A DNA stretch of 64,000 nucleotides from Blastococcus xanthinilyticus (GTDB lineage Bacteria; Actinomycetota; Actinomycetes; Mycobacteriales; Geodermatophilaceae): NCBI RefSeq assembly GCF_008124835.1, contig NZ_VNHW01000011.1, forward strand, positions 1 through 64,000, written 5' to 3'. A model generated the notes under the pieces. That model worked only from the letters and a program-made list of their open reading frames with translations. It was not told where the DNA came from and did not search any database. A program made the translations under genes and the position numbers. Each line of letters starts with the position of its first letter. Positions within the stretch are counted from its first letter, which is position 1. Of this stretch, positions 18,318-27,519 are shown in pieces.

Positions 18318-19387
18318 GCGTGTCCCCGGTCTGGCCGGGCCTCATCGAGGCCTACCGCTCCCGGCTGCCGGTCTCGGAGTCGACCCCGGTGGTCACCCTC
18401 CAGGAGGGGGCGACGCCGCTCGTGCCGGCCCGGGAGCTCTCCCGCCGCACCGGTTGCGAGGTCTTCCTCAAGGTCGAGGGGGCCAATCCGACCGGCTCCT
18501 TCAAGGACCGCGGCATGACGATGGCCATCACCAAGGCCCTCGAGGAGGGCGCGCAGGCGGTCATCTGCGCCTCCACCGGGAACACCAGCGCCAGCGCCGC
18601 CGCCTACGCCGCGCGGGCCGGCATGACCTGCGCCGTCCTCGTGCCGCAGGGCAAGATCGCGATGGGCAAGCTCGCCCAGGCGCTGGTGCACGGCGCCCGG
18701 CTGCTCCAGGTCGAGGGCAACTTCGACGACTGCCTGGCCCTGGCCAGCAAGCTGGCCATCGACTACCCGGTGAGTCTGGTCAACAGCGTCAACCAGTTCC
18801 GCATCGAGGGGCAGAAGACCGCCTCCTTCGAGATCGTCGACGCGCTCGGCGATGCTCCGGACATCCACTGCCTGCCGGTCGGCAACGCCGGCAACATCAC
18901 CGCCTACTGGCAGGGCTACCGCGAGTACTGCGACACGTCGGAGGACCCCGGGCCCGCCTCGCACACCCCCCGCATGTGGGGCTTCCAGGCCGCCGGCGCC
19001 GCACCGATCGTGAGCGGCCAGGTGGTGGAGAACCCGAGCACCATCGCCACCGCCATCCGGATCGGCAACCCCGCGTCCTGGACCAAGGCGCTGGCCGCCC
19101 GTGATGAGTCCGGCGGCCGCATCGACGCGGTGACCGACCGGGCGATCCTCGCCGCGTACCGGCTGCTGGCCCGCAGCGAGGCAGTGTTCGTCGAGCCGGC
19201 GTCCGCGGCGTCGGTGGCCGGGCTCCTGCAGGTCGCCGCCGCGGGGGAGCTCGAGCCGGGGCAACGGATCGTCTGCACCGTCACCGGCAACGGCCTGAAG
19301 GACCCCGAATGGGCGATCTCGGGTGCCCCCGCGCCGGTCACGATCCCGGTCGACGCCGCGGCCGCCGCCGCCCAGCTCGGCCTGTGA
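18314..19387 (+). CDS. thrC: Threonine synthase
   Basis: A 357-residue PLP enzyme converting O-phosphohomoserine to threonine. The PLP lysine is in [12 protein letters not shown], the substrate loop in [20 protein letters not shown], and the phosphate loop in VGNAGNIT. Its length matches actinobacterial short-form ThrC. The ATG at 18314 overlaps the hom stop (ATGA). Confidence 0.97.
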   Translation: MSVSPVWPGLIEAYRSRLPVSESTPVVTLQEGATPLVPARELSRRTGCEVFLKVEGANPTGSFKDRGMTMAITKALEEGAQAVICASTGNTSASAAAYAARAGMTCAVLVPQGKIAMGKLAQALVHGARLLQVEGNFDDCLALASKLAIDYPVSLVNSVNQFRIEGQKTASFEIVDALGDAPDIHCLPVGNAGNITAYWQGYREYCDTSEDPGPASHTPRMWGFQAAGAAPIVSGQVVENPSTIATAIRIGNPASWTKALAARDESGGRIDAVTDRAILAAYRLLARSEAVFVEPASAASVAGLLQVAAAGELEPGQRIVCTVTGNGLKDPEWAISGAPAPVTIPVDAAAAAAQLGL

Positions 19388-20334
19388 CCGGGGTGGTCCG
19401 GATCCGGGTCCCCGCCACGAGCGCCAACCTCGGACCCGCCTTCGACTGCGCCGGGCTGGCGCTCGCGTGCCACGACGTCCTCGACTTCTCCCTGCTCGAG
19501 CGGGGCTCGACCGAGATCGTGGTGCGCGGCGAGGGCGCCGGGACGCTGGCGCCGGACGAGTCGCACCTGGTGGCACGGGCGTTCCGCGCCGGGTGCGCGG
19601 AGCTGGGGTGGGACGCCCCGGGGCTCCGGATCGAGGCGGACAACGGCATCCCGCAGGGGCGGGGGATGGGGTCCTCCGCCGCGGCGGTGGTCGCCGGGCT
19701 GCTCGCGGCATGGTCGCTGTGCCCGGACGTGGACGCCGTCGACGGCGACGCGGTCCTGCGGCTGGCCGACGCCCTGGAGGGCCACCCGGACAACGTCGCC
19801 CCGTGCCTGCTCGGCGGCGCCACGCTGTCGTGGTCGACGGCCGGCGGTGCCCGGGCCGATCGGCTGGACGTCTCCGACGAGGTGCTCGCGGTCGTGCTCG
19901 TGCCGGAGCTCGTGCTGCCCACGCACGTGGCGCGCACCCTGCTGCCCGGGTCCGTGCCGCACGGCGACGCCGCCTTCAACGCCGGCCGCGCCGCGCTCCT
20001 GGTGCATGCGCTGACCAGGGAACCGGGCCTGCTCCTCGAGGCCACGGAGGACCGGCTGCACCAGCGGCAGCGGGCGGCGGCGATGCCGGAGTCGCTGGCG
20101 GTGATCGACCGGCTGCGCGACGCGGGGCACGCGGCCGTGGTGTCCGGCGCCGGACCGAGCGTCCTCGTGCTGACCCGCAGGCACCCCGACGACCCCGCCG
20201 GGGACCCCGCCGCCGCGCTGCGGGTGCGGGAGGTCGCCGCGCTGGTGCCGGCCGGCTGGCGCGTGCTCCCGCTGCCGATCGACCTGGCCGGCGCGCGGGT
20301 GCTGCGCGAGGCTCCGGAGGTATCGTCTCGGTAA
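19384..20334 (+). CDS. thrB: Homoserine kinase
   Basis: A 316-residue GHMP kinase phosphorylating homoserine for ThrC. The motifs are [16 protein letters not shown] near the N terminus, the ATP loop [12 protein letters not shown] near 95-106, and the C-terminal [10 protein letters not shown] loop. GTG 19384 overlaps the thrC stop by four bases. This closes the five-gene argS-thrB string; the rho promoter follows about 30 bases after the stop. Confidence 0.97.
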   Translation: MTGVVRIRVPATSANLGPAFDCAGLALACHDVLDFSLLERGSTEIVVRGEGAGTLAPDESHLVARAFRAGCAELGWDAPGLRIEADNGIPQGRGMGSSAAAVVAGLLAAWSLCPDVDAVDGDAVLRLADALEGHPDNVAPCLLGGATLSWSTAGGARADRLDVSDEVLAVVLVPELVLPTHVARTLLPGSVPHGDAAFNAGRAALLVHALTREPGLLLEATEDRLHQRQRAAAMPESLAVIDRLRDAGHAAVVSGAGPSVLVLTRRHPDDPAGDPAAALRVREVAALVPAGWRVLPLPIDLAGARVLREAPEVSSR

Positions 20335-20361
20335 CGGGGAACACGCCGAGATCATCCGGTG

Positions 20362-20390
20362 TTGTCCTGCCCGTGAGCTGGGACTAGGCT
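20362..20390 (+). promoter_or_regulatory. Promoter of rho
   Basis: TTGTCC at 20362-20367, a 17-base spacer, and TAGGCT at 20385-20390 form a good housekeeping-type promoter. Transcription would start near 20397, giving a leader of about 190 bases before the rho start. Confidence 0.65.
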
Positions 20391-20540
20391 CACGGCGTAG
20401 CCGCCCACTCGGGCGAGCCTCGCGCGGGGCCGAAGCAGATGACCGAACCTCTTCGCCGCTGATCCGCCTCGCACCTCTCGACCTGTCTCCTGACGCGCAC
20501 CCGTCCACTCCCAGGGCCGGTCCGCCGGGGACCGGGCACC

Positions 20541-20576
20541 CCCTGCGCTGAGACGCGCAGGTCACCGCAGGGAAGG
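20541..20576 (+). promoter_or_regulatory. Two mutually exclusive hairpins over the rho ribosome site
   Basis: CCTGCGC (20542-20548) can pair with GCGCAGG (20555-20561) around a six-base loop. The same 5' arm, CCCTGCG (20541-20547), can instead pair with CGCAGGG (20566-20572), whose end covers the start of the Shine-Dalgarno stretch GGAAGG (20571-20576) before GTG 20585. Only one form can exist at a time, so the leader could switch rho translation. Confidence 0.45.
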
Positions 20577-20584
20577 ACCTGTAC

Positions 20585-22795
20585 GTGAGCGAAACCACGG
20601 ACCTCGGCGGAAACGGCGCGCCTACCGACGCACCGTCCACCGAGGGCACTGCCGCTCCTGGGACGGCGGGCCGACCCCGCCGCCGCGGCAACGGACTCTC
20701 GGGCATGCTGCTGCCCGAACTGCAGCGCCTCGCCGGCGAGCTCGGCATCGCCGGCACCGGCCGGATGCGCAAGAGCGATCTGGTCGCAGCCATCTCGGCC
20801 CGCCAGATCGGCGGGGACGCCGAGGCCGGCGCCCCGGCGCCGCGCACCGAGCCGGCCGGCACCGACGGCGCCGACACCGCTCGCGGTGTGGCGGCGTCGT
20901 CCGCGCCGCTCGAGGCCCCGGTCAGCGGGGGCGCCAACGGCGGCCCGCTCACCGGCGAGAGCACGCCTGCGCCCACGCGGGCGCGGCGCGGGGCCAGCCG
21001 GCCGGCCGGCTCGCCCACCACCACGAGCGAGCCCTCCGCCGAGCAGGCCCCCGCGGCCGACTCCGCCCCCGTCCAGGACTCCGCGCCGGTCCAGGGCTCC
21101 GCGCCCGCCGAGGCCCCCGCCCCGGCCGGCACCGAGCCCCGCGACGGCGAGGACGGCGGCCGCCCGCAGCGCAACCGCGACCGCAACCGCGGCCGCGGCG
21201 AGCGGGAGGGCAACCGCGAGAGCGGCAACCGCGACGGTGACGACCGCGGCAGCCGCGACCGGAACGACCGGGACGCCGGCCGGGACCGGAACGACCGGGA
21301 CAACGGCCGCGACAACGGTCGGGACCGCACCGACCGCGACGCCAACCGGGACCGCGCCGACCGCGACGCCAACCGGGAGCGCAGCGACCGTGACAGCGGT
21401 CGCGACCGCAACGACCGGGACCGCACCGAGCGCGACGGCAACCGCGGGCCCGACCGCGACCGCAACGACCGCGGCGGCCGGCCGGACAACCGGACGGACA
21501 ACCGCAACGACGGTGGTCGCGGGCCCAACCCCGCCGACGAGGACGACGACGACTTCGAGGGCGGCCGCGGCCGTCGCGGGCGCAGGTACCGGGACCGCAA
21601 CAAGCGCGGCACCGGCCGGGACCGCTTCGACCAGGGCGAGCCCACGGTCAGCGAGGACGACGTCCTCCTGCCGGTCGCCGGCATCCTGGACGTGCTCGAC
21701 AACTACGCCTTCGTCCGCACCTCGGGCTACCTGACCGGGCCGAACGACGTCTACGTCTCGCTGTCGCAGGTCCGCCGCTACGGGCTGCGCCGCGGTGACG
21801 CGATCACCGGCGCCGTCCGGCAGCCCCGGGAGGGCGAGCGCAAGGACAAGTACAACGCGCTCGTCCGGCTCGACTCGGTCAACGGCCTGGACCCCGAGCA
21901 GGCGCGCAACCGGCCGGAGTTCACCAAGCTCACGCCGCTCTACCCGCAGGACCGCCTGCGGCTGGAGACCGAGCCGCACCTGCTCACCACCCGGGTGATC
22001 GACCTGGTCATGCCGATCGGCAAGGGGCAGCGCGCGCTGATCGTGTCGCCGCCCAAGGCCGGCAAGACGATGGTGCTGCAGTCGCTGGCCAACGCGATCA
22101 CGACGAACAACCCCGAGTGCCACCTGATGGTCGTCCTCGTCGACGAGCGTCCGGAGGAGGTCACCGACATGCAGCGCTCGGTGAAGGGCGAGGTCATCGC
22201 CTCGACCTTCGACCGGCCGCCGTCGGACCACACCACGGTCGCCGAGCTCTCCATCGAGCGGGCCAAGCGCCTGGTCGAGATGGGCCACGACGTCGTCGTC
22301 CTGCTGGACTCGATCACCCGCCTGGGCCGCGCCTACAACCTGGCGGCCCCCGCCAGCGGGCGGATCCTGTCCGGTGGTGTCGACTCCACGGCGCTCTACC
22401 CGCCCAAGCGCTTCCTGGGTGCCGCCCGCAACATCGAGAACGGCGGCTCGCTGACGATCATCGCCTCGGCGCTGGTCGAGACCGGCTCCACGATGGACAC
22501 GGTCATCTTCGAGGAGTTCAAGGGCACCGGGAACGCCGAGATCAAGCTGGACCGCCGGCTGGCGGACAAGCGGGTCTTCCCGGCCGTCGACGTCAACGCG
22601 TCGGGCACGCGCAAGGAGGAGATCCTCATGTCGCCCGACGAGCTGGCCATCGTCATCAAGCTGCGCCGGGTGCTCGCCGCACTGGAGCCCCAGCAGGCGC
22701 TGGAACTGCTGCTCGACAAGCTGAAGAAGACCCGCAACAACGTCGAGTTCCTCATGCAGATCCAGAAGACCACGCTGGGACCGGACAAGGACTGA
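20585..22795 (+). CDS. rho: Transcription termination factor Rho with long disordered Arg/Asp/Asn-rich insert
   Basis: A 736-residue hexameric RNA-dependent ATPase that ends transcription. Residues ~38-80 are the Rho N helix bundle ([30 protein letters not shown]). Residues ~80-350 are disordered: first Ala/Pro-rich, then (192-315) dominated by Arg, Asp, Asn and Gly in repeats such as RDRNDRD. The RNA-binding cold-shock fold follows ([20 protein letters not shown]), then the ATPase with Walker A PPKAGKT (Lys494), VLVDERPEE and [12 protein letters not shown]. coli Rho is 419 residues, so about 300 are extra. Such inserts are known in actinobacterial Rho and can aid RNA binding or condensates. 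Confidence 0.97.
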   Translation: MSETTDLGGNGAPTDAPSTEGTAAPGTAGRPRRRGNGLSGMLLPELQRLAGELGIAGTGRMRKSDLVAAISARQIGGDAEAGAPAPRTEPAGTDGADTARGVAASSAPLEAPVSGGANGGPLTGESTPAPTRARRGASRPAGSPTTTSEPSAEQAPAADSAPVQDSAPVQGSAPAEAPAPAGTEPRDGEDGGRPQRNRDRNRGRGEREGNRESGNRDGDDRGSRDRNDRDAGRDRNDRDNGRDNGRDRTDRDANRDRADRDANRERSDRDSGRDRNDRDRTERDGNRGPDRDRNDRGGRPDNRTDNRNDGGRGPNPADEDDDDFEGGRGRRGRRYRDRNKRGTGRDRFDQGEPTVSEDDVLLPVAGILDVLDNYAFVRTSGYLTGPNDVYVSLSQVRRYGLRRGDAITGAVRQPREGERKDKYNALVRLDSVNGLDPEQARNRPEFTKLTPLYPQDRLRLETEPHLLTTRVIDLVMPIGKGQRALIVSPPKAGKTMVLQSLANAITTNNPECHLMVVLVDERPEEVTDMQRSVKGEVIASTFDRPPSDHTTVAELSIERAKRLVEMGHDVVVLLDSITRLGRAYNLAAPASGRILSGGVDSTALYPPKRFLGAARNIENGGSLTIIASALVETGSTMDTVIFEEFKGTGNAEIKLDRRLADKRVFPAVDVNASGTRKEEILMSPDELAIVIKLRRVLAALEPQQALELLLDKLKKTRNNVEFLMQIQKTTLGPDKD

Positions 22796-22802
22796 CGGAC
22801 TC

Positions 22803-22844
22803 GTCCAGGGCCCACCCTTCGCGAGCCGGGGGCGGGCCCTGGAC
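22803..22844 (+). terminator. Hairpin after rho
   Basis: GTCCAGGGCCC (22803-22813) pairs perfectly with GGGCCCTGGAC (22834-22844), eleven base pairs with a 20-base loop, just after the rho stop. No U-run follows, as is common in high-GC actinobacteria. Confidence 0.65.
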
Positions 22845-22976
22845 GGGGCCCGTTCCAGCACTTCTCGGCGATCTGGGAGACTGGTCGACCGAGCCCCTCC
22901 CGCGGCGCGGAATACCACCCGCCGCCCGGCGTTCCACCAAGCGAACCGCACAGACTTCTCGGAAGAGGCAATCGGC

Positions 22977-23213
22977 ATGAAGCCCGACATCCACCCCGCG
23001 TACCACGAGACCACCGTGACCTGTGGTTGCGGGAACACCTTCACCACCCGCAGCACGGCGCCCAGCGGTCAGCTGACCGTCGAGGTCTGCTCGGCCTGCC
23101 ACCCCTTCTACACCGGCAAGCAGAAGATCCTCGACACCGGCGGTCGCGTCGCCCGCTTCGAGAAGCGCTTCGGCAAGCGCAACGCCGGCGCAGCGGCGGC
23201 CGACGCCCAGTAG
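22977..23213 (+). CDS. rpmE: Ribosomal protein L31 (zinc-binding form)
   Basis: A 78-residue large-subunit protein. The zinc ligands of the C+ form are all present: Cys16 and Cys18 in TCGCG, Cys38 and Cys41 in [13 protein letters not shown]. Under zinc limitation such L31 is usually replaced by a zinc-free paralogue, which is not in this window. The gene has its own leader after rho and a strong hairpin after it. Located between rho and prfA as in other actinobacteria. Confidence 0.97.
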   Translation: MKPDIHPAYHETTVTCGCGNTFTTRSTAPSGQLTVEVCSACHPFYTGKQKILDTGGRVARFEKRFGKRNAGAAAADAQ

Positions 23214-23220
23214 CACCCCC

Positions 23221-23259
23221 GACGGCGCCCGTTCCCACCTCGGTGGGGCGGGCGCCGTC
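23221..23259 (+). terminator. Terminator after rpmE
   Basis: GACGGCGCCCG (23221-23231) pairs with CGGGCGCCGTC (23249-23259), and an inner CCCAC/GTGGG extends the stem. It starts eight bases after the rpmE stop. Confidence 0.75.
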
Positions 23260-23300
23260 GTCATGTCCGGACCCGACGCGAGCCCGAGAGGCACCCTCCG

Positions 23301-24380
23301 ATGAGCAGCACCGACACGTCGGCCCCCGACCGGCTGGCCGGGCTGCTGGCCGAGCACGCCCGGCTCGAGCAGGAGCTCGCCGACCCCGCGGTCCACGCCG
23401 ACCAGTCCCGCGCCCGCCGGATGGGCCGCCGCTACGCGCAGCTGGCCCCGCTGGTCGAGACCGCGCGCGCCCTCGACCAGGCGCGCGACGACCTGAGCGC
23501 CGCCCGCGAGCTGGCCGAGGAGGACGCGTCCTTCGCGGCGGAGGCCGCCGGGCTCGAGCGGCGGATCGCCGAGCTGACCGACCGGCTGCGCGAGCAGCTG
23601 CTGCCCAAGGACCCCGACGACGACAAGGACGTCATCCTCGAGATCAAGGCGGGGGAGGGCGGTGCGGAGTCGGCGTTGTTCGCCGGCGACCTGCTGCGGA
23701 TGTACCTGCGCTACGCCGAGCGCCGCGGCTGGGCCACCGAGGTGCTCGACGCCGTGGACGCCGAGCTCGGCGGCTACAAGGACGTCGCGGTCGCGATCAA
23801 GTCGCGCAGCGACGAGGGCATCTGGTCGCGGCTGAAGTTCGAGGGCGGTGTGCACCGCGTCCAGCGGGTGCCGGCCACCGAGAGCCAGGGGCGCATCCAC
23901 ACCTCGGCCGCCGGCGTGCTGGTCCTCCCGGAGGCCGAGGAGGTCGACGTCACGGTCGACCCGAACGACCTCCGCATCGACGTCTTCCGTTCCTCCGGCC
24001 CGGGCGGGCAGAGCGTCAACACCACCGACTCCGCGGTCCGCATCACGCACCTGCCGACCGGCATCGTGGTGAGCTCGCAGAACGAGAAGAGCCAGCTGCA
24101 GAACCGCGAGTCGGCGCTGCGCGTGCTGCGGTCGCGGCTGCTGGCCGCCGCCCGCGAGGAGGCCGCCGCCACGGCGAGCGACCAGCGGCGCAGCCAGGTC
24201 CGCACCGTCGACCGGAGCGAGCGGGTCCGCACCTACAACTTCCCGGAGAACCGGATCTCCGACCACCGCGTCGGCTACAAGTCGCACAACCTCGACCAGG
24301 TGCTCGACGGCGAGCTCGACGGCGTCATCGACGCGCTGGTCAGCGCGCACACCGCCGAGCTCCTGGCCGCCGGCTCCTGA
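23301..24380 (+). CDS. prfA: Peptide chain release factor 1
   Basis: A 359-residue RF1 that recognises UAA and UAG. The tripeptide stop-codon region is in [18 protein letters not shown] and the catalytic GGQ is in [16 protein letters not shown], where the Gln is the substrate of PrmC methylation. Its modifying enzyme is the next gene. The sequence and length are normal for RF1. Confidence 0.97.
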   Translation: MSSTDTSAPDRLAGLLAEHARLEQELADPAVHADQSRARRMGRRYAQLAPLVETARALDQARDDLSAARELAEEDASFAAEAAGLERRIAELTDRLREQLLPKDPDDDKDVILEIKAGEGGAESALFAGDLLRMYLRYAERRGWATEVLDAVDAELGGYKDVAVAIKSRSDEGIWSRLKFEGGVHRVQRVPATESQGRIHTSAAGVLVLPEAEEVDVTVDPNDLRIDVFRSSGPGGQSVNTTDSAVRITHLPTGIVVSSQNEKSQLQNRESALRVLRSRLLAAAREEAAATASDQRRSQVRTVDRSERVRTYNFPENRISDHRVGYKSHNLDQVLDGELDGVIDALVSAHTAELLAAGS

Positions 24381-24382
24381 CC

Positions 24383-25246
24383 GTGCCCGCCACCTGCCGA
24401 GCGCTGCTCACCGCGGCGGTGCCTCGCCTCTCCGCGGCCGGCATCGAGTCGCCCCGGGTGGACGCCGAGCTGCTGCTGGCGCACGTGCTCGGGGTACCGC
24501 GGGCCCGGCTGCTCACCCTGGACGGTGTCGACGACGACGTCGCCGCCCGCTTCGAGGAGCTGCTCACCCAGCGGGCCGACCGGGTGCCGCTGCAGCACCT
24601 CACCGGCCGGGCTCCCTTCCGCCACCTCGAGCTCGCCGTCGGGCCGGGCGTCTTCGTGCCGCGGCCGGAGACCGAGCAGCTGGTGGGCTGGGCCCTGGAG
24701 CAGCTGCGCGGCACCGTCGCACCGGTCGTCGTCGACCTCGGCTCTGGCTCCGGCGCGATCGCCCTGTCGATCGCCTCCGAGCACCCCGGCGCGCGGGTCA
24801 CCGCGGTCGAGCGGGACCCCGGCGCCATCGAGTGGACCCGGCACAACGCCGCGGCCCGCGCCGCCGCGGGCGATGCCCGGGTGGAGGTGCTGGCCGGGGA
24901 CATGACCGACCCCGGGCTGCTGCGCGAGCTCGACGGCGACGTCGACCTGGTGGTCAGCAACCCGCCGTACGTGCCCGACGGCGCGCGCGTGCCCCGGGAG
25001 GTGGCCGACCACGACCCGCCGCTGGCGCTGTGGGGCGGCCCGGACGGTCTCGACGTCGTCCGAGGGCTGCTGGTGACCGCGGCCCGGCTGCTCCGGCCGG
25101 GCGGGGTGCTGGGCATCGAGCACGCCGACCAGCAGGGCCGCACGCTGCCGGCGCTGGTGCGCACCCGCCGCGAGTTCGCCGACGTCGACGACCACCCCGA
25201 CCTCGCCGGGCGGCCCCGCTTCACCACCGCCCGCCGCACCGGCTGA
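24383..25246 (+). CDS. prmC: Release factor glutamine methyltransferase
   Basis: A 287-residue SAM-dependent enzyme that methylates the GGQ glutamine of release factors. The N-terminal helical domain includes PLQHLTGRAPFRHLELAV; the SAM site is VVDLGSGSGAIALS; the catalytic NPPY is in VVSNPPYVPD. GTG 24383 lies two bases after the prfA stop, so the enzyme and its substrate are co-expressed. Confidence 0.96.
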   Translation: MPATCRALLTAAVPRLSAAGIESPRVDAELLLAHVLGVPRARLLTLDGVDDDVAARFEELLTQRADRVPLQHLTGRAPFRHLELAVGPGVFVPRPETEQLVGWALEQLRGTVAPVVVDLGSGSGAIALSIASEHPGARVTAVERDPGAIEWTRHNAAARAAAGDARVEVLAGDMTDPGLLRELDGDVDLVVSNPPYVPDGARVPREVADHDPPLALWGGPDGLDVVRGLLVTAARLLRPGGVLGIEHADQQGRTLPALVRTRREFADVDDHPDLAGRPRFTTARRTG

Positions 25247-25267
25247 GCACTGCGGGAGACTCTGCCC

Positions 25268-25909
25268 GTGGCCGAGTTCTACGACTGTTCCGATGCCGGG
25301 ACCCGCACCACCGCCCTGGACGCCGCCGCGGCGGCGATCGGCCGCGGGGAGCTGGTCCTGCTGCCCACCGACACCGTCTACGGGGTGGCCGCCGATGCGT
25401 TCACCCCGGCGGCGGTCGGCCGGCTGCTGGCGGCGAAGAACCGAGGGCGGGCCATGCCGGTCCCGGTCCTGATCGGGGAGGCCTCGACCCTGGCCGGTCT
25501 GGTGCTCCAGACCCCGGAGACGGCCACCCGGCTGGCCCAGGAGTTCTGGCCCGGCGGCCTCACCCTCGTGCTCGAGCACGCCCCTTCCCTGGCCTGGGAC
25601 CTCGGCGACGCCGAGGGGACGGTCGCCGTCCGGCTGCCGGGCGACGAGCTGACCCGGGACCTGCTGCGGCGCACCGGGCCGCTCGCCGTCTCCAGCGCGA
25701 ACCGCTCGGGGCGCCCGGCCGCGACGACCGCGCAGGAGGCCGACATGCAGCTGGGCGCGCACGCGGCCGTCGTCCTCGACGGCGGGCCCCGCACGGGCTC
25801 GGCGGCGAGCACCATCGTCGACTGCACCGGCCCGGTGCCCCGGGTGCTGCGGGTGGGCGCCGTCCCGGTCGAGCGGCTGCAACAGGTCGTCCCCGAGATC
25901 ACCGACTGA
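25268..25909 (+). CDS. tsaC: L-threonylcarbamoyladenylate synthase (Sua5/YrdC family)
   Basis: A 213-residue YrdC-fold enzyme making threonylcarbamoyl-AMP for the t6A37 tRNA modification. The family signature LLPTDTVYGVAADAFTPAAV is at residues 35-54, followed by KNRGRAMPVPVLI and the SSANRSGRPAATTA loop. The C-terminal Sua5 domain is absent, so it is the short form. GTG 25268 lies 21 bases after prmC with GGGAG upstream. This gene follows prmC in Mycobacterium too. Confidence 0.93.
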   Translation: MAEFYDCSDAGTRTTALDAAAAAIGRGELVLLPTDTVYGVAADAFTPAAVGRLLAAKNRGRAMPVPVLIGEASTLAGLVLQTPETATRLAQEFWPGGLTLVLEHAPSLAWDLGDAEGTVAVRLPGDELTRDLLRRTGPLAVSSANRSGRPAATTAQEADMQLGAHAAVVLDGGPRTGSAASTIVDCTGPVPRVLRVGAVPVERLQQVVPEITD

Positions 25910-25933
25910 GTACGACGAGCAGGCCCCGGAGGA

Positions 25934-26080
25934 GTCCGCGAGGAGTGCTCGACCGCCGGCCGACGGGCAGGACACCGACGAGGTGGGGGGTCCGCGAGGA
26001 GTGTTCGACCGCAGGCCGAAGGGCAGGGCACCGACGAGGTGGGCCCGGAGGGTCCGGCGAGGAGCGTGCGGACACGCTCA
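25934..26080. repeat. Degenerate ~56-base tandem repeat between tsaC and glyA
   Basis: This fills most of a 307-base stretch without a gene. GTCCGCGAGGAGTG starts a unit at 25934 and again at 25990 (56 bases apart, with about six differences across the unit), and a shortened third copy starts at 26052 with GTCCGGCGAGGAGCG. The third ends in a hairpin, GAGCGTG-CGGA-CACGCTC, at 26062-26079. No open frame here looks coding. It may be a dispersed intergenic element or a terminator remnant. Confidence 0.7.
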
Positions 26081-26110
26081 GCGCAGCAGGGGAACGGCAC
26101 GTGGCAGCGG

Positions 26111-26129
26111 TGCAACGCGGAGCGTTGCA
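26111..26129 (+). promoter_or_regulatory. Inverted repeat upstream of glyA
   Basis: TGCAACGC-GGA-GCGTTGCA is a perfect eight-base inverted repeat about 90 bases before the glyA start. A TACCGT -10-like box lies at 26142-26147, so the repeat would sit over the -35 region and could be a repressor or activator site. It does not resemble a glycine riboswitch. Confidence 0.5.
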
Positions 26130-26216
26130 AGGTCATAGCGCTACCGTTGGGCGACCGCCGCGCCGCCCGAGCCCGGGCATCGCGGGCGCCCGCACCGACC
26201 ATGGAGTGCGCCTGAG

Positions 26217-27515
26217 ATGAGTACCCCCGCCATGACTCCGTTCTGGGGGCCGGACTTCGACGCCCTGACCGCCTTCGACCCCGACATCGCCGGCGTGGTG
26301 ACCGGGGAGCTGGACCGGCTGCGCGCCGGCCTGCAGCTGATCGCCAGCGAGAACTTCACCAGCCCCGCGGTGCTCGCGGCCCTGGGCAGCACGCTGTCGA
26401 ACAAGTACGCGGAGGGTTACCCGGGCCGGCGCTACTACGGCGGGTGCGAGGTCGTCGACGTCGCCGAGGAGATCGGCATCGCGCGCGCCAAGGAGCTGTT
26501 CGGCGCCGAGCACGCCAACCTCCAGCCGCACTCGGGGGCCAACGCCAACCTGGCGGCGTACGGCGCGTTCATGCAGCCGGGGGACACCCTGCTGGCGATG
26601 GCGCTCCCGCACGGTGGGCACCTCACCCACGGCGCGAAGGTCTCGTTCTCGGGCAAGTGGTTCAACGCCGTGCAGTACGGCGTGAACCCGGAGACCGAGC
26701 ACATCGACTACGACCAGGTCCGAGACCTGGCGCGCGAGCACCGGCCGAAGATGATCGTCTGCGGTGGCTCGGCCATCCCGCGGCTGATCGACTTCGCGGC
26801 CTTCCGCGAGATCGCCGACGAGGTCGGGGCGATCCTGATGGTCGACGCGGCGCACTTCATCGGCCTGGTCGCCGGCAAGGCGATCCCGAGCCCGGTGCCC
26901 TACGCCGACGTGGTCACCTTCACCACGCACAAGGTCCTGCGCGGCCCGCGCGGTGGCGCGATCGTCTGCAAGGCCGAGCACGCCAAGGCCATCGACAAGG
27001 CGGCCTTCCCGATGATGCAGGGCGGGCCGCTCATGCACGCCATCGCCGCCAAGGCGGTCAACTTCAAGGAGTGCCTGCAGCCCGAGTACCAGGCCTACGC
27101 CCGGCAGGTCATCGCCAACTCCCAGGCGCTGACCGAGGGCCTGGCCGCGGAAGGGCTCCGCCCGGTCGCCGGTGGCACCGACACCCACCTGGCCCTGCTG
27201 GACCTGCAGGCCGTCGAGGACACCGCCGGCGCCCTCGTGACCGGGGCGGTCGCCGAGGCCCGGTGCGGCGCGGCGGGCATCGTCCTCAACAAGAACGCGA
27301 TCCCGTTCGACCCGCAGCCGGCCTCGGTCGCCTCGGGCATCCGGGTCGGCAGCCCCGCGGTGACCACCCAGGGCATGACCGAGCCGGACATGAAGTCGAT
27401 CGCCTCGCTGATCGGCGCCGCGATCCGGGACGCCGACGGCAGCCGCACCTCCGAGGTCGCCGCCGGCGTCCGCGAACTGGTCGGCGACCACCCCGCCTAC
27501 CCCCGGCCCGCCTGA
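26217..27515 (+). CDS. glyA: Serine hydroxymethyltransferase
   Basis: A 432-residue PLP enzyme interconverting serine and glycine with tetrahydrofolate. Seen: ENFTSPAVLAALGSTLSNKYAEGYPGRRYYGG near the N terminus, the substrate region HLTHGAKVSFSGKWF, DAAHFIGLVAGK, and the PLP lysine in VTFTTHKVLRGPRGG. Length is normal. It has its own upstream region with an inverted repeat, and a WecA-like gene follows after four bases. Confidence 0.96.
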   Translation: MSTPAMTPFWGPDFDALTAFDPDIAGVVTGELDRLRAGLQLIASENFTSPAVLAALGSTLSNKYAEGYPGRRYYGGCEVVDVAEEIGIARAKELFGAEHANLQPHSGANANLAAYGAFMQPGDTLLAMALPHGGHLTHGAKVSFSGKWFNAVQYGVNPETEHIDYDQVRDLAREHRPKMIVCGGSAIPRLIDFAAFREIADEVGAILMVDAAHFIGLVAGKAIPSPVPYADVVTFTTHKVLRGPRGGAIVCKAEHAKAIDKAAFPMMQGGPLMHAIAAKAVNFKECLQPEYQAYARQVIANSQALTEGLAAEGLRPVAGGTDTHLALLDLQAVEDTAGALVTGAVAEARCGAAGIVLNKNAIPFDPQPASVASGIRVGSPAVTTQGMTEPDMKSIASLIGAAIRDADGSRTSEVAAGVRELVGDHPAYPRPA

Positions 27516-27519
27516 GCCC

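Noticed and set aside
25934-26080. CRISPR array before glyA
   Set aside because: Only two and a half copies, no spacers between them and no cas genes.
26101-26216. Glycine riboswitch before glyA
   Set aside because: The region is short and has only one simple inverted repeat, without the two-aptamer layout.
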